A stretch of DNA of 25,903 bases. Source: Bacillota bacterium. Its GTDB lineage: Bacteria; Bacillota; Bacilli; Bacillales; Bacillaceae_J. Under the pieces are notes generated by a model, which ran no database searches, was not told where the DNA came from, and worked only from the letters and a program-made list of their open reading frames with translations. Position 1 is the first letter of the stretch, and every line of letters starts with the position of its first letter. The translations under genes and the position numbers were made by a program. The DNA is taken from positions 1 through 25,903 of the forward strand of contig JAEWMK010000328.1 in assembly GCA_023457235.1 (NCBI GenBank), read 5' to 3'. Positions 1 to 7,619 of this stretch are shown piece by piece.

Positions 1-72
1 TTATCTGAAATTGGACCCTTAATTGGAACATATGCCGGTGAAGGCGGTATTGTTATTTCATTTAAATCTTAA
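1..72 (+). CDS. DegV family protein, C-terminal end (partial)
   Basis: The first 72 bases read without interruption in frame 1 and end at TAA, giving 23 residues that include IGPLIGTYAGEGGIVISF. A Gly-Pro-x-Ile-Gly-Thr-x-x-Gly segment very near the C-terminus is typical of DegV fatty-acid-binding proteins, which present acyl chains to the fatty acid kinase FakA. The rest of the gene lies to the left of the window, so the assignment depends on this short tail only. The gene is followed by a hairpin terminator shared with the convergent hydrolase gene. Confidence 0.5.
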   Translation, partial: LSEIGPLIGTYAGEGGIVISFKS

Positions 73-90
73 GTTGTCTGACTTAAAAAT

Positions 91-157
91 TAAAAGGCTG
101 ACGAAACAGTTTGGCATATCATCGTGCCTGACAATTCGTACAGCCTTTTATTTTATT
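91..157. terminator. Bidirectional hairpin terminator
   Basis: TAAAAGGCTG at 91-100 pairs perfectly with CAGCCTTTTA at 141-150. The stem continues inward through ACGAA (101-105) with TTCGT (135-139) and GGCA (113-116) with TGCC (125-128). T-rich sequence follows on the plus strand and the A-rich left flank serves the minus strand, so it can end both the DegV-like gene and the convergent hydrolase gene. Confidence 0.7.
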
Positions 158-846
158 AAAAATTTTTCCACTGTCGTAAATAGTTGATCTCTATCTTCGT
201 CATGGCAAACAAGATGCTTGGACTTCGGTAAATAGACTAGCTCCCGCTCATTTGAAGGGATTGTGTTATATAAGAAGCTCGCACTTTTTACAGGTACGAT
301 GCCATCTAATTCACCCTGCACTATTAAGGTAGGCACTTCTATTTGCGAAAGGGTCGGCCTTAATTCCTTTACCAGCCTTTGAAACTGAAATGTCGCTGTC
401 AGAGGGGTTTCTTTAATTTTTCTTCGATATCTTTGAAATAATTCATTATTACCAAGAGTTCCCCGCATACCCTCTGTAGCCATTTCCTTACTATCCTGCA
501 GCAGCTGTTTTGGGTTTATATAATAAGCAGCTGCACTTAATAGCACAAGCTTTTTTACCGGGTATTTTGTTGCCAAGTAGCCCGAAATAACCCCACCCAT
601 GGAGAAGCCTACTAAATAGACAGTGCTGCATTTGGCAAGCATCCCTTGTAAAGCTTGTTCAGCTTCTTGAACCCAATCTTGGTAGACAACACCTCTTAAG
701 CGTGCTAATTCTCCCCCATGACCAGGTAACGTGGGCGTTTCTACAATCCAGTTTGTATTTTCTTTAAGAAAGTTACCGAGAGGCTCAACTTCAAACGGGC
801 TTCCAGTAAACCCGTGGATACATAAGCAACCGATCATATTTCTCAC
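148..846 (-). CDS. Alpha/beta hydrolase, carboxylesterase/monoacylglycerol-lipase type
   Basis: This gene encodes a cytoplasmic serine hydrolase of about 232 residues, similar in build to Bacillus/Geobacillus carboxylesterases that cleave short esters or monoacylglycerols. The N-terminus has the oxyanion-hole motif HGFTGSP. The nucleophile elbow is GFSMGG, the acid is the Asp in GELDGIVP, and the catalytic His is in SKHLVCHDED near the C-terminus, so the triad is complete and the length normal. I place the start at GTG 844-846, five bases after an AGGAG site; GTG 850 and ATG 837 are alternatives. It begins about ten bases after the yjfB-like gene ends, so the two are probably cotranscribed. 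The substrate cannot be read from the sequence. Confidence 0.85.
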   Translation of the reverse strand: MRNMIGCLCIHGFTGSPFEVEPLGNFLKENTNWIVETPTLPGHGGELARLRGVVYQDWVQEAEQALQGMLAKCSTVYLVGFSMGGVISGYLATKYPVKKLVLLSAAAYYINPKQLLQDSKEMATEGMRGTLGNNELFQRYRRKIKETPLTATFQFQRLVKELRPTLSQIEVPTLIVQGELDGIVPVKSASFLYNTIPSNERELVYLPKSKHLVCHDEDRDQLFTTVEKFLIK

Positions 847-855
847 CAACACTCC

Positions 856-1044
856 TCAACCACTAATGTCAATAAATTTCCCAAGTGTCGGGTGTGGTGC
901 CGGGGCACTTGAGGTTTTGAGCATTTCAGTTAATGCATTGGCGTTGACTTCAGCAGTGTCCATTACTTTTTTCGTAAGCGCGATGCCAACCTGTTGACCT
1001 AAATTAACCTGACTCATTGCGGTTGATAAAGCAGCGATATCCAT
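856..1044 (-). CDS. yjfB: YjfB-like small protein
   Basis: This is a 62-residue acidic-to-neutral helical protein that begins MDIAALSTAMSQ and contains a VMDTAEVNANALTEML helix. This is the pattern of the YjfB family ('putative motility protein') of Bacillaceae, whose function is not established; in B. subtilis the family has been associated with motility regulons. It has no signal peptide or membrane segment. The start is supported by a strong AGGGGAGGG ribosome binding site about ten bases upstream, and a good sigma-A-type promoter lies at 1085-1113. The alpha/beta hydrolase gene follows after about ten bases, which suggests a two-gene transcript. Confidence 0.7.
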   Translation of the reverse strand: MDIAALSTAMSQVNLGQQVGIALTKKVMDTAEVNANALTEMLKTSSAPAPHPTLGKFIDISG

Positions 1045-1084
1045 ACTAACGCCCTCCCCTTATAGGATTTGGATTTACCTTTAT

Positions 1085-1113
1085 ATTATCTTCTTTTTTG
1101 AGCAAACTGGCAA
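1085..1113 (-). promoter_or_regulatory. Sigma-A-type promoter for the yjfB-like gene
   Basis: On the minus strand TTGCCA (1108-1113) is separated by exactly 17 bases from GATAAT (1085-1090), five of six matches at each box. It lies about 40 bases upstream of the yjfB-like start. Confidence 0.6.
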
Positions 1114-1218
1114 CTGTAACCGATTTCCTTTATCATAAGTAATTATTTTTATTAACTTGAAACTTCCAACACATAATAACCGTAAATAATATAAAGAAAA
1201 AAATTAGGAGACGTCACA

Positions 1219-2052
1219 ATGGAATCTTTCGAAACAAAAGAATCACTTATACAGCAACTGCAATACATTGAAAAGTGGGAAAAGGATCAAAAAGGTTTAT
1301 TCTTTTGGGAAAAGCTTGGTCGGTTGCCGTTTCAAATTCTTGACCGTTTAACCCCTAAATTTATTCATGAAAAGGTTGGACAAATTCTCGATGAACTTGG
1401 ATACTATGTTCAATCGGGTGGACGCTATCTTGTAAGCGAAAAGAATATTTGCAAAACATATTCTAAAAAACTAAACCTTGATTCGATTACAATCCCTGAA
1501 ATTGCTGAGCAGCCTGTTGAAACAATGAATGAGGTTGCAGCCTCCTACATTAAAACGACGAAGAGTATAGCAATGGCCCAGGGCGCTACAACCGGTGTTG
1601 GAGGCTTCCTAACCCTTTCAATTGACATCCCCATTTTGCTTGGGCTTTCATTAAAAACATTACAGGAAATTGCGATATGTTATGGCTTTGACCCGAATGA
1701 GCGGGATGAACGGATTTTTATTGTTAAGTGTATGCAATTTGCTTCTTCCGATATTGTCGGAAAAAAGGCAATCCTTGATGAGCTATCTTCTTATGACAAT
1801 GACTCTGAATCCAATTCTAAAAATCAAGCTATTTCTCAACTTCAAGGCTGGCGTGAAGTTATGATCACCTATCGAGATAACTTCGGTTGGAAAAAGCTTT
1901 TTCAAATGGTTCCGATTGTTGGTATGGTGTTTGGGGCATTTATCAATAAATCTACGATTGAGGATGTTGCGGAAGTTGGTATGATGCTCTACCAGAAAAG
2001 GCGTATATTGAATAGATTAAATAAAGAAGAAGAGGCGGGCACCTCCATTTAG
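1219..2052 (+). CDS. EcsC family protein
   Basis: The 277-residue product matches the EcsC family, whose biochemical role is unclear; in B. subtilis ecsC sits with the EcsAB ABC transporter. The central region AMAQGATTGVGGF followed by IDIPILLGLSLKTLQ is a Gly-rich amphipathic or membrane-associating segment characteristic of the family. A second hydrophobic Gly-rich segment (MVPIVGMVFGAFINKST) lies near residue 235. There is no signal peptide and no EcsAB genes nearby, so it is a stand-alone family member. The start ATG follows TTAGGAGACGTCACA, a good ribosome binding site. The last codons and the stop lie inside the terminator hairpin. Confidence 0.8.
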   Translation: MESFETKESLIQQLQYIEKWEKDQKGLFFWEKLGRLPFQILDRLTPKFIHEKVGQILDELGYYVQSGGRYLVSEKNICKTYSKKLNLDSITIPEIAEQPVETMNEVAASYIKTTKSIAMAQGATTGVGGFLTLSIDIPILLGLSLKTLQEIAICYGFDPNERDERIFIVKCMQFASSDIVGKKAILDELSSYDNDSESNSKNQAISQLQGWREVMITYRDNFGWKKLFQMVPIVGMVFGAFINKSTIEDVAEVGMMLYQKRRILNRLNKEEEAGTSI

Positions 2053-2074
2053 GAGCGCCAGCCTCTTCCTTTTT
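2029..2074 (+). terminator. Terminator of the EcsC gene, overlapping its stop codon
   Basis: GAAGAGGC (2029-2036) pairs with GCCTCTTC (2061-2068), with an inner CTCC/GGAG helix (2043-2046 with 2052-2055), followed by TTTTT at 2070-2074. The TAG stop (2050-2052) sits at the tip of the structure. Confidence 0.75.
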
Positions 2075-2099
2075 AAACAAACATTTAATTTAAACAAAC
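2072..2099. repeat. Short tandem direct repeat TTTAAACAAAC x2
   Basis: The 11-mer TTTAAACAAAC occurs at 2072-2082 and again at 2089-2099, 17 bases apart, between the EcsC terminator and the end of opuAC. No clear GC-rich terminator for the opuA operon is visible here. The repeats may be an AT-rich end region or a protein site; I cannot decide. Confidence 0.35.
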
Positions 2100-2101
2100 G
2101 T

Positions 2102-3022
2102 TTATTTTAAATCCTCGATAGAGTTAATATCCATATAACTTGGAACGACTAGTCCAATTTTAGTTCCTTCAATGTTTGGACCAAGGTCTTCATATTCACC
2201 TTCAAATTCTGCAGCATAGTCAGCATGCGTAAGTGGCAACCATGCGGATACAGATGCATCTGCACTGCCATCAGCTACCCCAGCCCATAATGGGCCTGCC
2301 TCTAATTGTGTCATCGTTACGTCATATCCAAGGTCTGTTAATACTTTGGCAATCACATTTGTACTGGCAATTTCACTTGCCCAAGCAACATAAGCAATCG
2401 TAATTTTGTCGCCATCCACTTTTTCAGCTCCAGCCGTCCATTCTGCTACTTTTTCTGCATTTTCTTCTACCCATTTTGCAGCAGCTTCTTCTTCCTTCGT
2501 ACCGTCTTCAATCATGACCATCACTTCACTCATATCATCTGGAGTCCAATAGAATTGATCTAAAACTTTATAGGCATTTGGATGCTCTTCTGCTAAACCA
2601 ATACGTGTTATTGTATTGACACCTTCTTCCTCTCCATATACACCTTTAGGGTCTTCTAAATATTTCAAATCAAACTTTGCAAATTTCCAATGTGGTGTCC
2701 AGCCAGTAATAATGATTGGCTCTTCTTTATCATAAGCTTTTTTTAAAGCAGCTGTCATCGCAGCTCCTGAACCTTCGATAAGTGTCCAATCCTCTAAACC
2801 GTATTCTTCAATGACCTTTGCAGTTGCTTTCATAATACCTGCACCAGGGTCAATTCCAATAATCTCATAATCTACACTTTCACCAACAGATGTAGCCGTT
2901 TCACCAGCTCCCGCTTCACCTGCTTTTTTTTCTCCCGCCTCATTTCCAGCCCCTTGTGAGCCACAGGCTGCCAGTCCAATAGCCAGCACTAAAACTAGTA
3001 AAAAGCTTAACCATCTTTTCAT
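2102..3022 (-). CDS. opuAC: Glycine betaine ABC transporter, substrate-binding lipoprotein OpuAC
   Basis: This is the extracytoplasmic binding protein of the OpuA osmoprotectant importer. The signal peptide ends in lipobox LAAC with the lipid-modified Cys at residue 20, followed by a Gly/Ala/Glu-rich linker. The 306-residue length fits OpuAC (about 293 in B. subtilis). Trp residues suited to the aromatic cage that holds the trimethylammonium group of betaine lie in GWTPHW, AWASEIAS and SAWLPLTH. Its ATG overlaps the opuAB stop codon (TAATG), so translation is coupled, and it is the last gene of opuAA-opuAB-opuAC. Substrate choice among glycine betaine, proline betaine or similar solutes cannot be settled from sequence alone. 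Confidence 0.9.
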   Translation of the reverse strand: MKRWLSFLLVLVLAIGLAACGSQGAGNEAGEKKAGEAGAGETATSVGESVDYEIIGIDPGAGIMKATAKVIEEYGLEDWTLIEGSGAAMTAALKKAYDKEEPIIITGWTPHWKFAKFDLKYLEDPKGVYGEEEGVNTITRIGLAEEHPNAYKVLDQFYWTPDDMSEVMVMIEDGTKEEEAAAKWVEENAEKVAEWTAGAEKVDGDKITIAYVAWASEIASTNVIAKVLTDLGYDVTMTQLEAGPLWAGVADGSADASVSAWLPLTHADYAAEFEGEYEDLGPNIEGTKIGLVVPSYMDINSIEDLK

Positions 3023-3882
3023 TATACTGTTCCCCCTTGTTTATTTTTTCCTATATTTTGAGAAATCCGGTCTAGAATAATCGCAATAATAACGATTGCC
3101 AAACCAGCTTCAAAACCGACTCCTGTCTTAATTTGTGTAACAGCACGATATACATCAGTACCAAGACCAGGTGCTCCAACCATTGATGCAATAACAACCA
3201 TGGACAATGCAAGCATGATACTTTGGTTAATCCCCGCCATAATTGTCGGCATCGCTAATGGAAGCTGTACCTTGATTAATCTTTGTTTGGTTGTAGAACC
3301 AAATGCCTCGGTTGCTTCGATAATATCAGCAGGTACTTGCCCGATTCCTAATATCGTCAAACGAATGGTTGGCGGCGTCGCAAAAATGACCGATGCAACA
3401 ACCCCTGGCACAACCCCGATATTAAAAAAGAAAATGGCCGGAATTAAATATACAAAGGCAGGCATTGTTTGCATAAAGTCTAAAAATGGAATCACGATAT
3501 TTTTGACGACTTTGCTTTGTGATGCCCAAATACCGACCGGTATTCCAATCAAAATTGATAAAATCACCGATGTTAGCACTAAAGCGATCGTATCTAGCAT
3601 CGCTTCCCAATAGCCTAAATTATCAATTAAAAATAAGCCTATTAATGTAAATAAAGCTATATTCCTATTACATACTTTCCATGTTAATAGAGCCATTAAA
3701 ATAATAATGACAATGGGAGGAATTACCCCAAGGCCGTCTACCATGCCTTCCACAAAGGCTTTCAAACCTCCTGAAATTCCCTCAAAAGCAACATCAAACG
3801 TTGCAGTCAACCAATCAACAAGGGAATCAATCCAATCGGCAAGAGGTAGTTTTGGCAATAATCCTTCTGTTTGACTAGCCAT
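3022..3882 (-). CDS. opuAB: Glycine betaine ABC transporter permease OpuAB
   Basis: The 286-residue integral membrane subunit of OpuA has a hydrophilic N-terminus (to about residue 45), several hydrophobic helices, and the binding-protein-dependent permease (EAA) motif EAFGSTTKQRLIKVQLPLA around residues 190-210, which docks on the ATPase. The length agrees with B. subtilis OpuAB (282). It overlaps opuAA by eight bases and shares TAATG with opuAC, so the three genes form a tightly coupled operon. Confidence 0.92.
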   Translation of the reverse strand: MASQTEGLLPKLPLADWIDSLVDWLTATFDVAFEGISGGLKAFVEGMVDGLGVIPPIVIIILMALLTWKVCNRNIALFTLIGLFLIDNLGYWEAMLDTIALVLTSVILSILIGIPVGIWASQSKVVKNIVIPFLDFMQTMPAFVYLIPAIFFFNIGVVPGVVASVIFATPPTIRLTILGIGQVPADIIEATEAFGSTTKQRLIKVQLPLAMPTIMAGINQSIMLALSMVVIASMVGAPGLGTDVYRAVTQIKTGVGFEAGLAIVIIAIILDRISQNIGKNKQGGTV

Positions 3883-5146
3883 TTACCTTCCTCCCTTCTT
3901 CTACTTGAGCTGAAGCCACTTCTTCTTGTGCTATAGTTGATACATCATTGATATACCGCTCATTTCCTGATAAGGCCCCTAGAACTGCCCCTCGGATAAC
4001 GACACCTCTTAGACGGTTTTCTTCATCAACAACCGCAACTGGTATGACAGCCTCTGAAACTAGTTCAAAAAGATCCACTAATAACATCTCTTTTGTAACC
4101 GTTTTAATATCTTTTTCTAAAATCGCAGTAAGAGTTTTTCCTTGGTTTACAGCTTTACTTGCTTCTTCTGCTGTTACGGCACCAAGCAAGTTTTGTTTTT
4201 TATCAACAACGTAAATACTTGAAATTCCAAGGTCTCTCATCATTTGCAATGCGACTAGTGGACCTTTATCAACTTGCACGAATTCCGCACGTTTCATGAC
4301 ATGCCCTGCTGTTAATACTTTGCTCAAATCAACATCTTCTACGAATCTTTCAACATATTCATTTGAAGGATTCATTAAAATTTCCTCAGCTGTCCCAATT
4401 TGGACAATGGCACCATCCTTCATTAAGGCGATCCGATCACCAATTTTTAGCGCTTCATCCAAATCATGCGTAATAAAGATAATGGTTTTTTCCATCCTAC
4501 TTTGCAGTTCCAACAATTCATCCTGCATATCTTTTCTAATTAATGGGTCCAATGCGCTAAAAGCTTCATCCATTAGAAGAATATCGGGATCATTTGCCAA
4601 TGCTCTAGCTAGCCCAACCCGCTGTTGCATCCCACCGCTTAACTGGCTCGGATATTGATTCTCGTAACCTTCCAGATCAACGAGCTTTAGAGACTCCAAA
4701 GCTTTCTGTTTCCGGGATTCCTTATCCACTCCTTGAACCTCTAAACCGTACTCTGTATTTTCTAATACGGTTCGATGCGGTAAAAGGGCAAACTTTTGAA
4801 ACACCATACTGATCTTTTTACGGCGAATTTCCCGTAATTCAGCCTTATTCATTTTAACTACATCCATACCATCGAGCTCAATTTTGCCAATTGTCGGCTC
4901 TATTAAGCGATTTAGCATTCTCACAAGCGTTGACTTTCCACTGCCGGAAAGACCCATAATAACGAAAATTTCCCCGGCATACACCTCGAAGTTTGCTTGA
5001 TTTACACCAACCGTACACCCTGTTTGCTTTAGTATATCTGCCTTTGAATATCCTTCTTTTATTAATTGAAGTGCTTTTTTAGGACTTTTTCCGAATATCT
5101 TTGTTACATTTTGAACTTGAAGCTTTATTGTTTGCTCCTGTTCCAT
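3875..5146 (-). CDS. opuAA: Glycine betaine ABC transporter ATPase OpuAA with tandem CBS domains
   Basis: The 423-residue ATPase powers OpuA. Walker A is GLSGSGKST (residues 65-73), the signature LSGGMQQ is at 169-175, Walker B ILLMDE at 189-194 and the switch His lies in FITHDLDEA. Residues from about 270 to 390 form two CBS domains; in related OpuA transporters CBS modules sense ionic strength or bind c-di-AMP, which suggests post-translational osmotic control here (inference). The ATG follows GAGGTGGAAGT. It is the first gene of the operon and is separated from the divergent GbsR-type regulator by about 470 bases that contain a dispersed repeat. Confidence 0.93.
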   Translation of the reverse strand: MEQEQTIKLQVQNVTKIFGKSPKKALQLIKEGYSKADILKQTGCTVGVNQANFEVYAGEIFVIMGLSGSGKSTLVRMLNRLIEPTIGKIELDGMDVVKMNKAELREIRRKKISMVFQKFALLPHRTVLENTEYGLEVQGVDKESRKQKALESLKLVDLEGYENQYPSQLSGGMQQRVGLARALANDPDILLMDEAFSALDPLIRKDMQDELLELQSRMEKTIIFITHDLDEALKIGDRIALMKDGAIVQIGTAEEILMNPSNEYVERFVEDVDLSKVLTAGHVMKRAEFVQVDKGPLVALQMMRDLGISSIYVVDKKQNLLGAVTAEEASKAVNQGKTLTAILEKDIKTVTKEMLLVDLFELVSEAVIPVAVVDEENRLRGVVIRGAVLGALSGNERYINDVSTIAQEEVASAQVEEGRKVNG

Positions 5147-5176
5147 ACTTCCACCTCACTTACTTTGAATCATCGA

Positions 5177-5368
5177 ATCAAATGCGCCTTGGCGTATTTG
5201 CGCCCAGATTTTTTCGAGCTTGCTCGAAAAACTAACTTTGAAAATCGCAAGGCTCGCCGGAGGCTTTAACTTTATTCAGCAGGAATTGGAACCCACTGAA
5301 TTAAAATACGAGTACGTATTCATCCTACCACCTATGGAAGGGCGGGACTTCTGCTGAATAAAGTTAAA
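5177..5368 (+). repeat. Dispersed structured repeat, copy A (long form)
   Basis: Positions 5177-5246 match 10702-10771 at 69 of 70 bases; similarity continues through GCCGGAGGCTT to the AACTTTATTCAG segment. The element forms a series of hairpins: AAATGCGCC/GGCGTATTT at the start, TTTTTCGAGC/GCTCGAAAAA in the middle (5210-5231 region), and a terminal perfect 18-bp inverted repeat (5265-5282 with 5351-5368). The terminal loop is 68 nt here and contains its own hairpin AATACG-AGTA-CGTATT (5305-5320). It lies between opuAA and the regulator. The rest of this gene-free stretch (5147-5613) is AT-rich and holds the presumed promoters and the inverted repeat at 5455-5470; I see no small gene. Confidence 0.85.
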
Positions 5369-5454
5369 CTTTACCGACCCTGACTTTTTAATTGTAGACT
5401 TTCCCAGTTATTCCATCAAAGTCCATATACCGTTATATTCGGCCGTTAAGTTTA

Positions 5455-5470
5455 TACAGAAAAAACTGTA
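5455..5470. promoter_or_regulatory. Inverted repeat TACAG-N6-CTGTA, candidate operator
   Basis: TACAG (5455-5459), six A bases and CTGTA (5466-5470) form a dyad between the divergent opuA and GbsR-type genes. A TATAAA-like box for opuA overlaps its minus-strand side, but no convincing -35 pairs with it. A site for the neighbouring regulator is a plausible but unproven reading. Confidence 0.35.
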
Positions 5471-5613
5471 CATACAAAATATACAATATTCTCAAAATAC
5501 CTCCATATTACTCCCAAATGCTATCCAGTTTCCCTCTTTACTTTCAAATTTTTAATGGTAGTCTATATTCATAATATGTAGTAGTAATCGGAAGATTGGT
5601 GGGAATAGCAGTA

Positions 5614-6165
5614 ATGGAAGTTGATCCAAAAGAGCAATTAGATCTAGCAAAAGAACGAGTTATCGACACAATAGCCCATAATATGAATTTATACGGAATA
5701 ACAGATTCAGTAGGGAGATTATTTGGTTTATTATTTTTCAGCAATAGTCCAATGACATTAGATGAAATGAAGGATGAGCTTGGTATGAGCAAAACAAGCA
5801 TGAGCACATCAGTCAGAAATTTAATGGATTTAAAAATGGTTGATAAAGTCTGGAAAAAGGGTGTACGAAAGGACCTTTATCAAGCAGAAGAAGACTGGTA
5901 TCAGACGTTTATTGATCTATTTACAATAAAGTGGCGGCCAGCCATCTCTATGAATGTCTCTTCGATTGAAAAATCAATGAAGGAGCTCAAAATCTTGATG
6001 AAACGGGAGGATATCGATGCAGATATTCGAGAAGAAGCCCATCAATTAATCGAAAAGCTTTATTCCTGTTTGGCCTATTACCGCTGGCTTAGTAAGCTTG
6101 TGGATAGCTTCGAAACACATGAAATATTTGAATTTATTCCTCGATGTGAGGAAAAGCAACAATAG
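5614..6165 (+). CDS. GbsR/MarR-type transcriptional regulator of osmoprotectant genes
   Basis: This protein of about 183 residues has the GbsR architecture: a short N-terminal helix, a winged helix with the recognition region LGMSKTSMSTSVRNLMDLKMV, a wing including WKKGVRKDLYQAEEDW, and a C-terminal helical part. In B. subtilis GbsR and OpcR are choline/osmoprotectant-responsive repressors of gbsAB, opuB and opuC. The divergent position next to opuAA suggests this one controls opuA (inference). I prefer ATG 5614 because the homologous N-terminus starts near there and GGTGGGA lies about ten bases upstream; TTG 5596 and GTG 5599 are possible. The gene ends in front of a strong bidirectional terminator. 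Confidence 0.85.
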   Translation: MEVDPKEQLDLAKERVIDTIAHNMNLYGITDSVGRLFGLLFFSNSPMTLDEMKDELGMSKTSMSTSVRNLMDLKMVDKVWKKGVRKDLYQAEEDWYQTFIDLFTIKWRPAISMNVSSIEKSMKELKILMKREDIDADIREEAHQLIEKLYSCLAYYRWLSKLVDSFETHEIFEFIPRCEEKQQ

Positions 6166-6176
6166 AAGATCACAGC

Positions 6177-6215
6177 AAAAAGCACCTTCGCTAGCTATAG
6201 TGAAGGTGCTTTTTT
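6177..6215. terminator. Bidirectional terminator between the GbsR-type and kinase genes
   Basis: AAAAAGCACCTTC (6177-6189) pairs with GAAGGTGCTTTTTT (6202-6215) with a 12-nt loop; A and T runs on both sides allow use in both directions. The last six codons of the kinase gene lie inside it. Confidence 0.85.
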
Positions 6216-7619
6216 AGGCAATTGGATTGTAAATATCGTCCCTTTTTCCGTACTTTCTTTCAATAGCAAATCCCCGCCAAGCGCTTTGGCCATCATTTTA
6301 CTAAATGCCAACCCTAACCCTAAGCCACGGACTTTATGCTTTTTATTATTTCCTCGAAAAAATCTTTCAAAAATGAATGGCTGTTCCTCTTCCGGTATCC
6401 CTGTTCCATTATCTTTTATATCAATTCCGAAAGATAACTCCATTTCATAAACGCTGACTTCAATCGAACAATTCTCTGAACATGCTTGCTTCGCATTATT
6501 TAGAAGGTTCATGATGATTTGCTGTAATCTAAGCGGGTCTGTCGAAATCATAATAACATTAGTTGGAAATATCGTCTTAAGCTCAATCGTTTCCTCCTGA
6601 ACGAGCTCCCACTGATGTAAAATTTCTTGCAGACATTTTCCTAGATTAGTGGTCTCATTTGAAATCCTAACCTTACCTGCTGCAAACGTATTAAAATCAA
6701 GCAAATCTTCAACCATCTTTTGAAGCCTTGCCACCTCTTTTTGAGAAATATTCAAAAACTCTTTTGCATCATCTCCCGTTACAACATCATCCTTTACAGC
6801 CTGGATTAACCCACTTATCGCTGTAACCGGTGTTTTTAATTCATGAGTTACTCCTGCTAATAGTTCTGTTCGTAAAGATTCGAGCTGCTGTAAACGGGCA
6901 GCCATTTCTTTAAAGGAATATAATAGTTCATACATCTCCTTCTCTTTTACCTTCTGATCCAATTGTATATCATAATTTCCCTCGACAATTTGTCCGGCGG
7001 AATGGGCGACATTGCTGATTGGTTTTAACAATTTTTTTAATAAAAAGTAAATAACGGCCCAGCCTAATATTGCCAAACTGCTAAGCATGATAAATAACAG
7101 CTTTAATTCTTCCGGACTGCGCTTAATCTCATTTTCTTGTAACAGGATCAAAACCCAGCCAATATGTTCGTTGCTTTTTATAATTTCTTTTTTCACCAGA
7201 TAAAAGTCTTCTCCTCTGGGTATCGAAATCTTTTGGACATTTTTATTATTGGAATGGGAGATGATGTCATTAAAATTAAACATGGAAAAAAGCTTATCTT
7301 TCATCCCATAGACAATGTACCCATTTTCATCAGCAACATAAATCAGCGGTCTTCCCTCTAATTTTAAAAAACGGAAGCGATCATCAATGACCTTTTGTAA
7401 ATATAAATTAGGGAGTACAAGCCCGTCCCACTCTGTTATCCGCCCGGCAATTTCCTCTGCTGTCATCTCTAATATGTCCAAGCGTTTCTCTGTCGCAGTA
7501 TGCCTGATCCAAAGCGTAGTAAGAACCCCTATAATAATCAAACCGATGCATAATGTTAAGAAATAGCGTGTTGTCCAATAGCGAATAAGAGAAGGCCGTT
7601 CATCATTTTTCTTTAACAC
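6195..7619 (-). CDS. Membrane sensor histidine kinase
   Basis: The 474-residue kinase has TM1 at about residues 18-37, an extracytoplasmic sensor region of about 130 residues (38-168), TM2 at about 174-196, a HAMP linker (about 197-250), the phosphoacceptor His259 in AGVTHELKTP, an N box (MNLLNNAKQA), a G1 box (DNGTGIPEE) and a G2 box (GLGLGLAFS), so all catalytic elements are present. The extracytoplasmic part contains YVADENGYIVYG, which resembles a Cache-type ligand fold. It starts at GTG 7617-7619 inside the end of the response regulator gene (17-base overlap), the usual coupling for a cognate pair. The C-terminal residues KKAPSL are encoded within the terminator. The stimulus is unknown, and I do not equate it with a named B. 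subtilis kinase. Confidence 0.9.
   Translation of the reverse strand: MLKKNDERPSLIRYWTTRYFLTLCIGLIIIGVLTTLWIRHTATEKRLDILEMTAEEIAGRITEWDGLVLPNLYLQKVIDDRFRFLKLEGRPLIYVADENGYIVYGMKDKLFSMFNFNDIISHSNNKNVQKISIPRGEDFYLVKKEIIKSNEHIGWVLILLQENEIKRSPEELKLLFIMLSSLAILGWAVIYFLLKKLLKPISNVAHSAGQIVEGNYDIQLDQKVKEKEMYELLYSFKEMAARLQQLESLRTELLAGVTHELKTPVTAISGLIQAVKDDVVTGDDAKEFLNISQKEVARLQKMVEDLLDFNTFAAGKVRISNETTNLGKCLQEILHQWELVQEETIELKTIFPTNVIMISTDPLRLQQIIMNLLNNAKQACSENCSIEVSVYEMELSFGIDIKDNGTGIPEEEQPFIFERFFRGNNKKHKVRGLGLGLAFSKMMAKALGGDLLLKESTEKGTIFTIQLPKKAPSL

Noticed and set aside
856..1180. Sigma-D (motility) promoter TAAA...GCC for the yjfB-like gene
   Set aside because: The spacing between TAAA and GCCAGTTT is about 17 bases and the second box is poor; a TTGCCA-N17-GATAAT sigma-A promoter in the same place is better.
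5066..5269. Plus-strand open frame overlapping the start of opuAA and the repeat
   Set aside because: It is antisense to opuAA, lacks a ribosome binding site and runs through the hairpins of the dispersed repeat.
5177..5368. CRISPR array or complete insertion sequence
   Set aside because: There is no regular repeat-spacer pattern and no transposase frame; the element is a short structured repeat.
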